Below are positions 1-9,507 of a DNA stretch of 64,000 bases, piece by piece. The translations under genes were made by a program, and so were the position numbers. Each line of letters starts with the position of its first letter. The first letter of the stretch is position 1. The DNA comes from an uncultured Bizionia sp. (GTDB taxonomy: Bacteria; Bacteroidota; Bacteroidia; Flavobacteriales; Flavobacteriaceae), in the NCBI GenBank assembly GCA_947496215.1, contig CANMCF010000010.1:95246-159245 (forward strand). Direction: 5' to 3'. The notes under the pieces were generated by a model. It was given only the letters and a program-made list of their open reading frames with translations, was not told the origin of the DNA and searched no databases.

Positions 1-1881
1 TTTGCGAAGCCAGAAACAACCATAGATGTAACAATAAATGACAATGAAGTAGATGGGGAGACCGTACAATCCATCGTAGTCGACCAACCAAGTAGTAGAG
101 AACCATTCTTGATGTATTATTCGATGCAAATGTATTTTGCAAATGGCGGAGGTCCTTGTTACATTACATCGATAGGGCGTTATGGAAGTGACTTGGATGC
201 TAGTGACACCCAAGTGACGGGGATTGTTTCCGATACTGATTTCAATACTGGTTTGGCTGCGGTTAGAAAAGTGGATGAGGTTACCTTGATTGTATTTCCA
301 GATGCAACGGCACTTACCGATGACACGACATTCTATGGATTGTATAACTCGGCATTGACGCAATGCAACGAGTTGCAAGACCGTTTTACGATTATAGATA
401 CAAGAACCTACGACGCTACGAGTCCAACAGATGCCAACATAGGTATTTTAAGGGACAAGATCAATTTGGAGAAGGACTATTTAAAATATGGTGCAGCTTA
501 TTATCCGCACGTAAAGACAATTTTGAATTATAGCTACAATGCCTCGAACATCGTATTGAAACATACGGCTTCATCAGGGACAGCAGTTTCGGGAATCATT
601 GCAGACGTCACGGCTCAAACGGCCATCGTTCAAACCAATAGGGATGCAATAGAAGCACAGATTGCAATATTGGCGGCGTTAAATCCAGCTAGCGATACGG
701 CAGTTGGCGGAGATCCTGATTTCCCGGATACGGTTAGGGATTCAGCAGCAGCGGTTATTGAAGCCATCAATACGTCTTTGGATGCCATTGCAGCAGCAAA
801 TACGGAGATTACGGCTAAGACTCAAGCAGCAGCAGATGCAGTAGCCAGCGAAGACGCAACGTTACAAGGAGAGTTGGAAGCATTGATCAATGGTACGGTA
901 GCTCCAGCCAACGATGGTTTGGCAGAATTCTTCGCTTCTGGAGCCATTAAAAATGTAACCGAATATACGGACGATACAAAAGGTGTCAATGCAGATTATG
1001 CCATAGTATTAGGCGATTATGCAAATGCAACGGCCTATGCAGCAGACATCAATGCAAAAATGAGTGGATTCTTGACCTACATAAATACAACAAATCAATT
1101 GTTGGTTAGTCCTCCTGGTCTGTTGGATGCCTATTTGGATTTCTTGAACGATCCGGCAGCAACTGCGCTTATGGCAAAATTGGCAGCAGCGAATTTGGCA
1201 GATGATGGAGGAGCATATGATGACAAGACATTGGCAGAACTTCAAACATTGAACAATGCATTGTACAATCAAATTTTGGCGGAAATAGGAAACTTGCCAT
1301 TGGAATTGCCACCTAGCTCTGCAATGGCAGGTGTGTACGCAAGGGTAGATACGGATAGAGGAGTTTGGAAGGCGCCAGCAAATGTAGGGCTGAGTTATGT
1401 GATAGAACCATCCGTACAGGTTTCCCATGACGATCAAAAGGATTTGAATGTGGATACGGTAGCTGGGAAATCGATCAATGCCATTAGAACCTTCACAGGG
1501 AAAGGCGTACTGGTTTGGGGAGCTCGAACTTTGGCAGGAAACGACAACGAATGGAGATATGTGCCAGTAAGACGCTTTTTCAACATGGCAGAAGAATCCA
1601 TTAAAAAGGCAACAGAGCAATTTGTCTTCGAGCCTAATGATAAAAACACTTGGGTAAGAGTAAAAGCCATGATAGACAACTTCTTGACGACACAATGGAG
1701 AGCAGGTGCATTGGCTGGACCAACACCAGACAAGGCTTTTTATGTAAACATCGGTTTAGGAGAGACAATGACTGCACAAGACATTTTGGAAGGAAACATG
1801 ATAGTTGAAATAGGAATGGCAGTAGTTAGACCAGCAGAGTTCATCATCTTGAGATTTTCACATAAAATGCAAGAAGCATAA
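1..1881 (+). CDS. Contractile injection system sheath protein (5' end outside window)
   Basis: The frame is open from base 1, so the N-terminus lies upstream; the first in-window ATG at 109 is internal. The C-terminal part is typical of phage-tail/Afp sheath proteins: NAIRTFTGKGVLVWGARTL, then a segment ending in VRRFFNMAEESIK, then GLGETMTAQDILEGNMIVE. Such subunits form the contractile outer tube that drives the inner tube into a target. Between roughly in-window residues 190 and 450 there is a long Ala/Asp-rich, largely helical insertion not needed for the sheath core, probably a surface-exposed domain. Over 620 residues are visible, longer than a minimal sheath. The tube gene follows after 35 bases. 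The family call is secure; the role of the insertion is inferred. Confidence 0.93.
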   Translation, partial: FAKPETTIDVTINDNEVDGETVQSIVVDQPSSREPFLMYYSMQMYFANGGGPCYITSIGRYGSDLDASDTQVTGIVSDTDFNTGLAAVRKVDEVTLIVFPDATALTDDTTFYGLYNSALTQCNELQDRFTIIDTRTYDATSPTDANIGILRDKINLEKDYLKYGAAYYPHVKTILNYSYNASNIVLKHTASSGTAVSGIIADVTAQTAIVQTNRDAIEAQIAILAALNPASDTAVGGDPDFPDTVRDSAAAVIEAINTSLDAIAAANTEITAKTQAAADAVASEDATLQGELEALINGTVAPANDGLAEFFASGAIKNVTEYTDDTKGVNADYAIVLGDYANATAYAADINAKMSGFLTYINTTNQLLVSPPGLLDAYLDFLNDPAATALMAKLAAANLADDGGAYDDKTLAELQTLNNALYNQILAEIGNLPLELPPSSAMAGVYARVDTDRGVWKAPANVGLSYVIEPSVQVSHDDQKDLNVDTVAGKSINAIRTFTGKGVLVWGARTLAGNDNEWRYVPVRRFFNMAEESIKKATEQFVFEPNDKNTWVRVKAMIDNFLTTQWRAGALAGPTPDKAFYVNIGLGETMTAQDILEGNMIVEIGMAVVRPAEFIILRFSHKMQEA

Positions 1882-1916
1882 TTAATCAATTAAATAATTT
1901 TTAAAAAAAACAAATC

Positions 1917-2360
1917 ATGGCAACAACATATCCATTACCAAAGTTTCATTTCAAAGTAGCCTTTGGAGATTCTGAATTCAATTGTACGGAAGTTTCAGGC
2001 TTGGACTTTGAAAATGAAAAAATAGAATATAGAGCAGGAGCAGACAATGAATATCATAAGACAAAACGTCCAGGGATGTTCAAATACAGTGACATCACCA
2101 TAAAACGAGGTACATTTTCTGATAAAAGCAAGGAGTTTTATTTACAATGGGCCAAAACGGTTTTCTTTCAAGAAGGGCAAGAACAATTCAGAGGAGATTT
2201 AACCATAAGTCTATTGGATGAAAAGCACGAACCAGTAGTTACATGGAAGGCACAACAAGCTTACATTACCAAAATACAATCTACTGATTTAAAGGCAGAT
2301 GGGAATGAGATAGCCATAGAAACAGCGGTATTTGTTCACGAGAAATTAACATTGTTGTAA
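1917..2360 (+). CDS. eCIS inner tube protein (gp19/Afp1-like)
   Basis: This 147-residue protein belongs to the T4 gp19-like tail tube family. It shows the usual opening (PLPKFHFKVAFGDSEF), the VSGLDFE strand, and the KYSDITIKRG motif near the middle. Hexamers of such proteins stack into the inner tube through which payloads travel. The length matches the family (about 145-155 residues). Its stop codon overlaps the start of the next gene by one base (ATAATGG context), indicating tight co-translation with the second tube paralogue. Confidence 0.93.
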   Translation: MATTYPLPKFHFKVAFGDSEFNCTEVSGLDFENEKIEYRAGADNEYHKTKRPGMFKYSDITIKRGTFSDKSKEFYLQWAKTVFFQEGQEQFRGDLTISLLDEKHEPVVTWKAQQAYITKIQSTDLKADGNEIAIETAVFVHEKLTLL

Positions 2361-2824
2361 TGGCTGAATACATTCCACCTGTAGGATTTCATTTTAAAGT
2401 AGAATTCTCAGGAATCAAAACTAAAAAAAATGATCACCAATTTCAATCGGTTTCAGGTCTATCTATAGACTTGGAAACCGAAGAGGTTGCTGAAGGTGGA
2501 GAAAACAGGTTCAAACATAAGATCCCTGTACGTACCAAGTATCCCAACTTGGTGTTGAAAAGAGGAATGCTAATGGATTCTGGCGTTATCAAATGGTGTA
2601 GGGAGGCATTGGAAAACTATAATTTCAAACCTATAGATCTTACAGTGAGTCTGTTGGTTAAAGATGCGAAAAGCTTGATAACCGGAGACGCAAAACCATT
2701 GCAAACATGGAACATAACGCATGCATATCCTGTAAAATGGAACATAGGGGACTTCAATGCGGAGGAGAACAAACTGGTGATAGAAACATTGGAATTATCA
2801 TATAATTATTTCAAAATATTATAG
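2360..2824 (+). CDS. eCIS tube-initiator-like protein (Afp5-like tail tube paralogue)
   Basis: This 154-residue paralogue of the preceding tube protein shares the same layout: VGFHFKVEFSG at the start, FQSVSGLSIDLE, then YPNLVLKRGML. In Afp/PVC systems a second tube protein like this joins the hub to the first ring of the main tube, so a tube-initiation role is likely by position and similarity. Which of the two paralogues is the bulk tube cannot be settled from sequence alone. It overlaps the upstream stop by one base. Confidence 0.88.
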   Translation: MAEYIPPVGFHFKVEFSGIKTKKNDHQFQSVSGLSIDLETEEVAEGGENRFKHKIPVRTKYPNLVLKRGMLMDSGVIKWCREALENYNFKPIDLTVSLLVKDAKSLITGDAKPLQTWNITHAYPVKWNIGDFNAEENKLVIETLELSYNYFKIL

Positions 2825-2826
2825 CA

Positions 2827-2994
2827 ATGCCGATAGAAATCAAAGAATTGCACATCAAGATCAATGTAGACGAAGGCGCAAACTCGGGCAATACCAGAGA
2901 AGACAAGTCGGAGTCTGGAAAGAGTACGGATGCAATAATTGCTGCTTGCATTGAAGGAGTCATGGAAATTCTGGAAAAACAAAAAGAACGTTAA
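2827..2994 (+). CDS. Small DUF5908-like eCIS protein (Afp6-like position)
   Basis: This 55-residue ORF starts with MPIEIKELHIKINVD, the hallmark opening of the DUF5908 family of small proteins found between tube and hub genes in contractile injection clusters. The C-terminal half is a predicted amphipathic helix (IIAACIEGVMEILEKQK). The start codon lies two bases after the previous stop, and the next gene starts 11 bases after its stop, so it sits inside the operon. Its molecular role is unknown. It is too short for many ORF callers. Confidence 0.82.
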   Translation: MPIEIKELHIKINVDEGANSGNTREDKSESGKSTDAIIAACIEGVMEILEKQKER

Positions 2995-3005
2995 TAAGAG
3001 TAACA

Positions 3006-3731
3006 ATGAGCGACGGTAAACTACAGAAACTAGTCATTAGGTGTTTTGCGGACGAGAAGTATGAAAACGAATTGAAAGAGTTGCAATATACGGCTCTTTT
3101 AAATCCAGAAAAATATTCTCAGTCATACAAGACAGAGTATAAAAAGGAACAAGCGACAGGAAATAGTGCCACAGCTCCAAAGTTTACGAGATCCGTACCT
3201 TCTGACCTCGAGTTGGAATTTCTTTTTGATCGCACCGGAGTATTGGTTCATTATGGAGATGATCCGGAAGCCAGTGCAGATGATACGGTGTACAAGGACC
3301 AAGGAAAGGGAATCATAGATGACTTGGAAAACTTCAAGAAGGCAGTTTTTGATTACAATGGGGATGAACACAAACCAAATTACCTGATAATAAGTTGGGG
3401 AGCGCTTTTGTTCAAAGGGATATTAACCGATTTGGGGATAGAATACAAATTGTTCAAGTCGGACGGAACACCTATCAGAGCCATAGCAAAAGTGAAGTTC
3501 ATTTCACATATAGAGGCTGAAAAAAGAGCTGCGGTAGAGAATAACAAATCACCGGATCTCACGCATTATCGTGTAGCAAAGGATGGAGATACATTACCAT
3601 TGATGACGCATAGAATCTATGGCGATTCAAAATACTATCTGGAAGTTGCCAAAGCAAACAACCTGATAAATTTCAGAAAACTAAAAGCGGGACAGGAATT
3701 ATTTTTTCCACCATTAACAAAACAATCATAG
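3006..3731 (+). CDS. eCIS hub/baseplate protein with C-terminal LysM domain (Afp7-like)
   Basis: The 241-residue protein has an N-terminal tail-tube-like region (KLQKLVIRCFADEKYENE, then SDLELEFLFDRTG) and a C-terminal LysM domain at about residues 185-238 (HYRVAKDGDTLPLMTHRIYG, ending GQELFFPPL). This matches the gp53/Afp7-type protein that links tube initiator, spike hub and baseplate. LysM here is a structural baseplate module rather than proof of peptidoglycan binding. The stop codon abuts the ATG of the spike gene with no gap, so the two are translationally coupled. Confidence 0.9.
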   Translation: MSDGKLQKLVIRCFADEKYENELKELQYTALLNPEKYSQSYKTEYKKEQATGNSATAPKFTRSVPSDLELEFLFDRTGVLVHYGDDPEASADDTVYKDQGKGIIDDLENFKKAVFDYNGDEHKPNYLIISWGALLFKGILTDLGIEYKLFKSDGTPIRAIAKVKFISHIEAEKRAAVENNKSPDLTHYRVAKDGDTLPLMTHRIYGDSKYYLEVAKANNLINFRKLKAGQELFFPPLTKQS

Positions 3732-5477
3732 ATGAACAATAGCGGCGTCATACAAACCTCTAAAAGCGATGATCTCATTACGTTTAAAGTATTGACCGAA
3801 GGTGAAGAGCTTTCAAAGATATACGAAGTAAAGAGTATTGCCGTCACGAAGGAAGTGAATAGAATTCCTACGGCAAAAATAGTATTGATAGATGGAGAAG
3901 CCTCGAAAAGGGAGTTTGCATTGAGCAACGAGGAATTGTTGATTCCTGGGAAGGAAATAGAAATAACAGCTGGATACCATTCGGACGAGGAAACCATTTT
4001 CAAAGGGATCATCATCAAGCATAATGTAAAGATCAGAGCCAATAGTTCCCAGTTGATAATAGAGTGTAAGGATGAAGCCGTGAAAATGACAGTTGGAAGA
4101 AAGAGCAAATACTTCTATGAAAGCAAGGACAGTGAAATAGCAGAAGAATTGATCGGAAATTATGGATTGTCAAACGATGTGGAAGCCAGTTCACATACCC
4201 ACTCGGAATTGGTACAATACAATGCTTCGGATTGGGACTTTATGGTCTTGAGGGCGCAAGCCAATGGAAAACTTTGCTTCGTAGACGATGGCAAGGTGAC
4301 CATAGCAAAACCAGATATAAGTCAATCGGAAATTGAGACGGTGACTTTTGGAGCGACACTTTTGGACTTCGATGCAGAAATAGATGCAAGACACCAAATG
4401 CAAAAAGTGTCTTCCTATGCTTGGAATCACGCTGACCAGGAATTGTTGGAAATTGAAGGTAGTGACCCCTCGGTAACACTGAATGGGAACATTTCAAATG
4501 ATGATTTGAACAGCGTCATAGGCTTGGATAATTTGGAATTGAAACACGGAGGAGCAGTTACAGATGCAGAATTGCAAGACTGGGCAGATGCAAAATGGTT
4601 GTTTCAACAGTTGGCAAAAGTAAGAGGGAGAATGAAGTTTCAAGGGATACCAAGTGTAAAGCCCAATACCGTCATAAAGTTGGAAGGTGTAGGCGATCGC
4701 TTTAATGGGAATGTGTATATAACAGGAGTTAGTCACAGTATCACAGAAGGGAATTGGACGGTGAATGCACAATTTGGATTAAATCCAGAATGGTTTTCAG
4801 AAACCTATGATGTGAATGCACGACCAGCATCTGGGTTGTTGCCAGCCATTGGAGGGTTACAGATAGGGATAGTTTCACAATTGCAAGACGATCCAGATGG
4901 CGAAGATCGCATATTGGTGCAAATTCCAATAATAGACAATCAAGAACAGGGGATTTGGTGCAGAATGGCATCGTTGGATGCTGGAGATGCTAGAGGGGCT
5001 TTCTTCAGACCGGAAATAGAAGATGAGGTCATCATTGGTTTCATAAATGAAGACCCCAACGATGCCATAGTTTTGGGAATGCTACATAGTAGTGCCAAGC
5101 CGGCACCAATAACGGCTAGTGACGACAATCATGAAAAAGGCTTTGTAACCAGAAGTGATATGAGGGTACTGTTCGATGACGACAAGAAGTCAATAAACAT
5201 ATCGACACCGGCAGGTAAAATCATTTCATTGGATGAGGATGCCGGGACCATAGTGATAGAAGATGATAATTCCAATGTGATTACCATAGATGACAATGGC
5301 ATCGTAATGGAAAGTCCAGGGAACATAGAATTGAAGGCGTCTGGGGATGTAAGTATAGAAGGAACGAATGTAAACATAACGGCAAATGCCGAATTCAAGG
5401 CAGAAGGTTCGGCAGGAGCAGAAGTGTCTACCAGTGCCATCGCAGTTTTAAAAGGATCATTGGTACAAATAAATTGA
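3732..5477 (+). CDS. eCIS spike protein, VgrG/gp27-gp5-like (Afp8-like)
   Basis: The 581-residue protein has the VgrG architecture. Residues about 1-360 form the gp27-like hub. An OB-fold of gp5 type follows at about 375-460 (DDPDGEDRILVQIPI, IEDEVIIGFINEDPND, VLGMLHS). The C-terminus is a repetitive beta-helix (IVIEDDNSNVITIDDNGIV, then SGDVSIEGTNVNITANAEF). It should trimerise into the membrane-piercing spike. No extra C-terminal effector domain is present; the protein ends in the helix. The PAAR-like tip gene begins four bases after the stop. Confidence 0.93.
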   Translation: MNNSGVIQTSKSDDLITFKVLTEGEELSKIYEVKSIAVTKEVNRIPTAKIVLIDGEASKREFALSNEELLIPGKEIEITAGYHSDEETIFKGIIIKHNVKIRANSSQLIIECKDEAVKMTVGRKSKYFYESKDSEIAEELIGNYGLSNDVEASSHTHSELVQYNASDWDFMVLRAQANGKLCFVDDGKVTIAKPDISQSEIETVTFGATLLDFDAEIDARHQMQKVSSYAWNHADQELLEIEGSDPSVTLNGNISNDDLNSVIGLDNLELKHGGAVTDAELQDWADAKWLFQQLAKVRGRMKFQGIPSVKPNTVIKLEGVGDRFNGNVYITGVSHSITEGNWTVNAQFGLNPEWFSETYDVNARPASGLLPAIGGLQIGIVSQLQDDPDGEDRILVQIPIIDNQEQGIWCRMASLDAGDARGAFFRPEIEDEVIIGFINEDPNDAIVLGMLHSSAKPAPITASDDNHEKGFVTRSDMRVLFDDDKKSINISTPAGKIISLDEDAGTIVIEDDNSNVITIDDNGIVMESPGNIELKASGDVSIEGTNVNITANAEFKAEGSAGAEVSTSAIAVLKGSLVQIN

Positions 5478-5481
5478 AAAG

Positions 5482-5772
5482 ATGGGAGCACCAGCAGCAA
5501 GAGTAACAGATATGCATGTTTGTCCAATGGTTACGGTTTTGGTACCTCACGTTGGTGGACCAATTTTACCAACAGGAGAACCAACGGTGTTGATTGGAGG
5601 GATGCCAGCAGCCAGAGTCGGAGACATGGCAACTTGTGTTGGGCCACCAGATTCCATAATAATAGGGTCTTCAACGGTGTTGATTGGCGGAATGCCAGCG
5701 GCCAGAATGGGTGATTCAACGGCACATGGAGGAACAATAGTAGCAGGATTACCAACAGTTTTAATAGGATGA
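5482..5772 (+). CDS. PAAR-like spike tip protein (Afp10-like)
   Basis: This 96-residue protein is built from PAAR-type repeats: GAPAARVTDMHVCP, GGMPAARVGDMATC and GGMPAARMGDSTAHGG, each followed by a PTVLIG-like strand. His and Cys residues in the repeats could hold the zinc that sharpens the tip of PAAR cones. It would cap the VgrG-like trimer encoded just upstream. There is no C-terminal extension carrying a toxin. It ends one base before the gp25-like gene. Confidence 0.92.
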   Translation: MGAPAARVTDMHVCPMVTVLVPHVGGPILPTGEPTVLIGGMPAARVGDMATCVGPPDSIIIGSSTVLIGGMPAARMGDSTAHGGTIVAGLPTVLIG

Positions 5773-5773
5773 C

Positions 5774-6187
5774 ATGGATAATAAAAAATCTTTTTTAGGA
5801 ATAGGATGGGGTTTTCCTCCAGAGTTCGACATAGAACAAGAAAGCGTAAGAATGATTGCAGATGAAAAAGACATTGAAAGCAGTCTGCACATCTTGCTCA
5901 CGACACGTTTGGGAGAACGTGTCATGTTGCCCGATTATGGTTGCAATTTGGATGAATTGCTATTCGAAGGATTGAATAGGACATTGATAACCTATGTGTT
6001 GGAGCTCATCAAGACGGCAATACTCTATCATGAACCAAGAATAGACATCATTAAGTTGGATATCTCGGAAACAGATCCTTTGGAAGGGAAACTCATCATA
6101 GAGATAGATTACAGGATAAGGGCTACCAATTCCAGAATGAATGTGGTATTCCCGTTTTATAGAGAAGAAGGAACAGATATTAACTAG
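5774..6187 (+). CDS. Baseplate wedge protein, gp25-like (Afp9-like)
   Basis: The 137-residue protein has the gp25/lysozyme-like wedge signature: LGIGWGFPPEF at the start, then LLTTRLGERVMLPDYGCNL, then the hydrophobic helix before EPRIDIIKLDIS. These proteins initiate sheath polymerisation at the baseplate. Despite the family's historical lysozyme name, nothing here suggests enzymatic activity. Length is normal. It sits between the tip gene and the two big baseplate genes, the conserved order in eCIS clusters. Confidence 0.93.
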   Translation: MDNKKSFLGIGWGFPPEFDIEQESVRMIADEKDIESSLHILLTTRLGERVMLPDYGCNLDELLFEGLNRTLITYVLELIKTAILYHEPRIDIIKLDISETDPLEGKLIIEIDYRIRATNSRMNVVFPFYREEGTDIN

Positions 6188-6195
6188 CACACAAT

Positions 6196-9100
6196 ATGAG
6201 CAATTGTAACGACATAGATGGAATATTGAAAAGAAGTGGCACTGGTCAGGGACAACGATTTGTAGATGCCTTGAACCCTGAAAACTTCCAATTGCATGAT
6301 TTTACCATCGAAGATTGGATTCTGTTTGCATATGACTTTGCCAAGAACATCAACTATTTCAATGTAAATGACGATGAGAACCCTTCAGCAGATTGGCAAG
6401 GTTTCTTCAATGGCTTTAATTTGGAAAGCCTTACGGTACCATCACGTGAAACAAAAGAGTATTCAAAACTTAAAGACAACATAACGGAATTATTATCGCA
6501 ATATGGTGATGATGCTAAACTAACACCACATCTTACTTTGTTCGTTTGCTTTTTGCAATTGCTTGAATTTTCAAAGCGACGTTTCAATGCATTGACGAAA
6601 AGACATCTCGACTTTTATTACAAGGACATCTTGCAAGTAGACAAACTGGCGCCAACACCAGATCAAGTACATGTTCTTTTTGAATTGGCGAAGAAAAGCA
6701 GTGAAGAGCAAATTGTAATTGGAACGACATTGAATGCGAAAAAGGATGCAGATGGCACCCCGATGGTATACAAGACAAAAGACGAACTTATTGTAAACAA
6801 GGCAAAAGTGGCAGCTTTGAAGACGGTCTACAACGGATTGAAGCATAGTGACCCAGGTTTTAAAGGAGTCAATACATACGAATTGAAGGCAAGTGAAGAG
6901 GCAAATACCTTGGATGGAATGGAGGAACCACTTCCAGAAGAAGCACCATATTGGTATCCTTTTGGGTATACTTCTGCAGCAAAAGGTTATACCGAGTTGA
7001 AAGATGCCGAATTGGGTTTTACTTTGTCGTCACCAATGCTCAATCTAAAAGAAGGCTTTCGTACGGTAGAGATAACCATTGATTTTGCCGACGAAAAAGC
7101 AGATCCGGATAAAAACAACCTAAGTGATTTCACACCGAAAATGTTAAATGATGTCTTTTCCATATATGGTAGTGGTGAAAAAGGTTGGATAGGGCCATTG
7201 AAACTTAAGATTGTTACAGATTCCAAAACGAATCTATCGACGACTATTCCTTCCAATCAACAATTGAAATTGGTGTTTCAGTTGGATCGGGATGCAGAAG
7301 CCTTGGTTGATTACGATGAAGAGGTGCTCTTGAAAAAGTATGACACTACCTTTCCTGTTGCTCGTTTTTTGGTGGATGCCGGAAACAAGGATGGGTATGA
7401 CTTCTACCGAGCCATCGTTAGTAGGGTAGTGAAAATGATAACGGTGAAGGTGGATGTCAGGGAGGCAAAATCATTGACTGTGGAAAACGACAATGGTCTT
7501 TTAAAGACGGCAAAACCATTTTTCCCCTTTACGACGCAACCAGTAAGGCATTCAAACTTCTATATCAATTATCCAGAGGTATTCTCCAAAAAATGGAGAA
7601 GCATCGACGTAAACTTGAAATGGAAGAATACCCCAAAAGACTTTAAAGATTGGTATGGAGCATACATAAAAACACAGAGGTTGGCTACCAAGAAAAGTGT
7701 GTACCAAAGTCAGATGAAGAATGTGACCAATAGTGAACTCATAGTAACGGGCGATGCTTATTTCACAGCTAAAAAAGGAGTTCTACACAAGGAGGATTGG
7801 AAAGATGAAGCCATTTTGCAAACCTTGTTTACCAAAATAGTGGCAGAAGACGGTGAAGTCACGGAAGATTTTGAAAGCAACATCAAATGGACAAACAATT
7901 CAATATTCGAAATTGACAAGACCGGGCCGATGCGACTATCGCTTCAACAAACTTTTTTGCATGAACTGTATCCAAGATTGTACGCTTTGGCATTGACAAG
8001 TACTGGACTTCAAGATCCGTTGATACCCAATGAACCATACACACCGCTGGTGGAAAGCATAAGTTTGGATTATGTAGCCAAGGAGAGCATAACCATCAAT
8101 TCGGAAACATTGCCAGTGGCAGATGGCAAGCTTGTAAAAGAATCGAATAGCAAAGTTGCTTATGATGCGAATAGGATAAAGTTGTTTCATGAGCACCCGT
8201 TTGGACATGAGGAAGAACACAATCATCTGAAGATAACAAAGCAGCAAAAGGGGATAAAGGACAAGTATGATTCCAATAACATCAATACCCATTTGTTACC
8301 CAAGTATTGCAAAGGAGGGGAATTGTTCATAGGACTAGAAAATGCCGAAGCACAACAAACAGTGGCATTGTTGGTTCAAGTTTTGGAAGGTAGTGAAAAT
8401 CCTTTGGCTCCTTCCTTCGAAGAAAATGAGAAGATAGATTGGTCCGTACTGTGTGATGGTAGATGGAAAGATTTGAAAGATCATGTGGTCGCAAACAATA
8501 CTGACAATTTTTTGACTTCGGGAATTGTGAAAATCAGCATTCCAAGAGAAGCCACGAAAACAAATACGTTGCTCCCAGAAGGTTTTATTTGGTTGAGGGC
8601 AAGGATGCACAGGGGTTACGATGCCGTTTGCAAGGTAATCAACATACAAGCTCAGGCCGTATTGGCCGAATTCGAAGATGGAGGCAATGAGTTGTCACAT
8701 CTAGACAAAGGATTGCCAGCGGAAACCATTAAAAAGTTGATAACGAGAAAACCACAAATAAAATCGGTGATTCAACCTCACAATTCTTTCAATGGGGTTT
8801 CGGAAGAATCTGATTTTGAGTTTTATAGACGGATTAGTGAACGATCAAAGCACAAAAATAGAACAGTCACATTATGGGATTATGAGCATATGATCTTGCA
8901 GAAGTTTTCAGAAATATACAAGGTTAAGTGTTTGAATCACACTTCTCAGGACAGCTTTATGGCAGCAGGAGATGTTACGATAGTCGTGGTCCCGGATACA
9001 GTGAATAAAAATGTTTTCGACACCTTCGAGCCAAGACTTAGCAAAGGCATTATGAACAAAGTGGAGGATTATGTCAACGCATTAAATACGATGCACGTCG

Positions 9101-9507
9101 ATGCGACGGTGATTAATCCCAATTATGAGAAGGTAACCATAACATTGGAGGCAAAATTCTTTGAAGGCCTGGATGAAAGCTTCTACACAAAGAAATTGGA
9201 GGAGGACATAATCAAATACCTATCGCCTTGGGCCTATGACGATACCAAGGAGGTCACTTTCGGAATTACGTTGCATAGAAGCGAACTCATAGATTATTTG
9301 GAAAAACTGGAGTACGTGGATTATTTGCAAAAGGTGAAGATGGAAAAGGAGACGAGTACGGATGAAGAAAAGAAAAAGGACAAAAACAGCATTACGCCGT
9401 CCAATCCAAAATCCATTTTGGTATCCTCCAAAAAGCACAATATAAGTACAGTACTAACAACCTGCAAGGGTGAAAAAATAGAAGCACCAAAAGCATGTCA
9501 AGTTTAA
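6196..9507 (+). CDS. Large baseplate J-like protein (Afp11-like)
   Basis: This 1,103-residue protein resembles the eCIS baseplate J/gp6 family. An N-terminal helical region contains KRHLDFYYKDILQV followed by PTPDQVHVLFELAK, a combination typical of Bacteroidota eCIS baseplates. The C-terminal third has the baseplate-J assembly segment (SDFEFYRRISERSKHKNR, then TLWDYEHMILQKF). It would form the wedge ring together with the next gene product. It is several hundred residues longer than compact phage gp6 proteins, and the middle is poorly recognisable. Its 3' end overlaps the next gene by 13 bases. Confidence 0.87.
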   Translation: MSNCNDIDGILKRSGTGQGQRFVDALNPENFQLHDFTIEDWILFAYDFAKNINYFNVNDDENPSADWQGFFNGFNLESLTVPSRETKEYSKLKDNITELLSQYGDDAKLTPHLTLFVCFLQLLEFSKRRFNALTKRHLDFYYKDILQVDKLAPTPDQVHVLFELAKKSSEEQIVIGTTLNAKKDADGTPMVYKTKDELIVNKAKVAALKTVYNGLKHSDPGFKGVNTYELKASEEANTLDGMEEPLPEEAPYWYPFGYTSAAKGYTELKDAELGFTLSSPMLNLKEGFRTVEITIDFADEKADPDKNNLSDFTPKMLNDVFSIYGSGEKGWIGPLKLKIVTDSKTNLSTTIPSNQQLKLVFQLDRDAEALVDYDEEVLLKKYDTTFPVARFLVDAGNKDGYDFYRAIVSRVVKMITVKVDVREAKSLTVENDNGLLKTAKPFFPFTTQPVRHSNFYINYPEVFSKKWRSIDVNLKWKNTPKDFKDWYGAYIKTQRLATKKSVYQSQMKNVTNSELIVTGDAYFTAKKGVLHKEDWKDEAILQTLFTKIVAEDGEVTEDFESNIKWTNNSIFEIDKTGPMRLSLQQTFLHELYPRLYALALTSTGLQDPLIPNEPYTPLVESISLDYVAKESITINSETLPVADGKLVKESNSKVAYDANRIKLFHEHPFGHEEEHNHLKITKQQKGIKDKYDSNNINTHLLPKYCKGGELFIGLENAEAQQTVALLVQVLEGSENPLAPSFEENEKIDWSVLCDGRWKDLKDHVVANNTDNFLTSGIVKISIPREATKTNTLLPEGFIWLRARMHRGYDAVCKVINIQAQAVLAEFEDGGNELSHLDKGLPAETIKKLITRKPQIKSVIQPHNSFNGVSEESDFEFYRRISERSKHKNRTVTLWDYEHMILQKFSEIYKVKCLNHTSQDSFMAAGDVTIVVVPDTVNKNVFDTFEPRLSKGIMNKVEDYVNALNTMHVDATVINPNYEKVTITLEAKFFEGLDESFYTKKLEEDIIKYLSPWAYDDTKEVTFGITLHRSELIDYLEKLEYVDYLQKVKMEKETSTDEEKKKDKNSITPSNPKSILVSSKKHNISTVLTTCKGEKIEAPKACQV

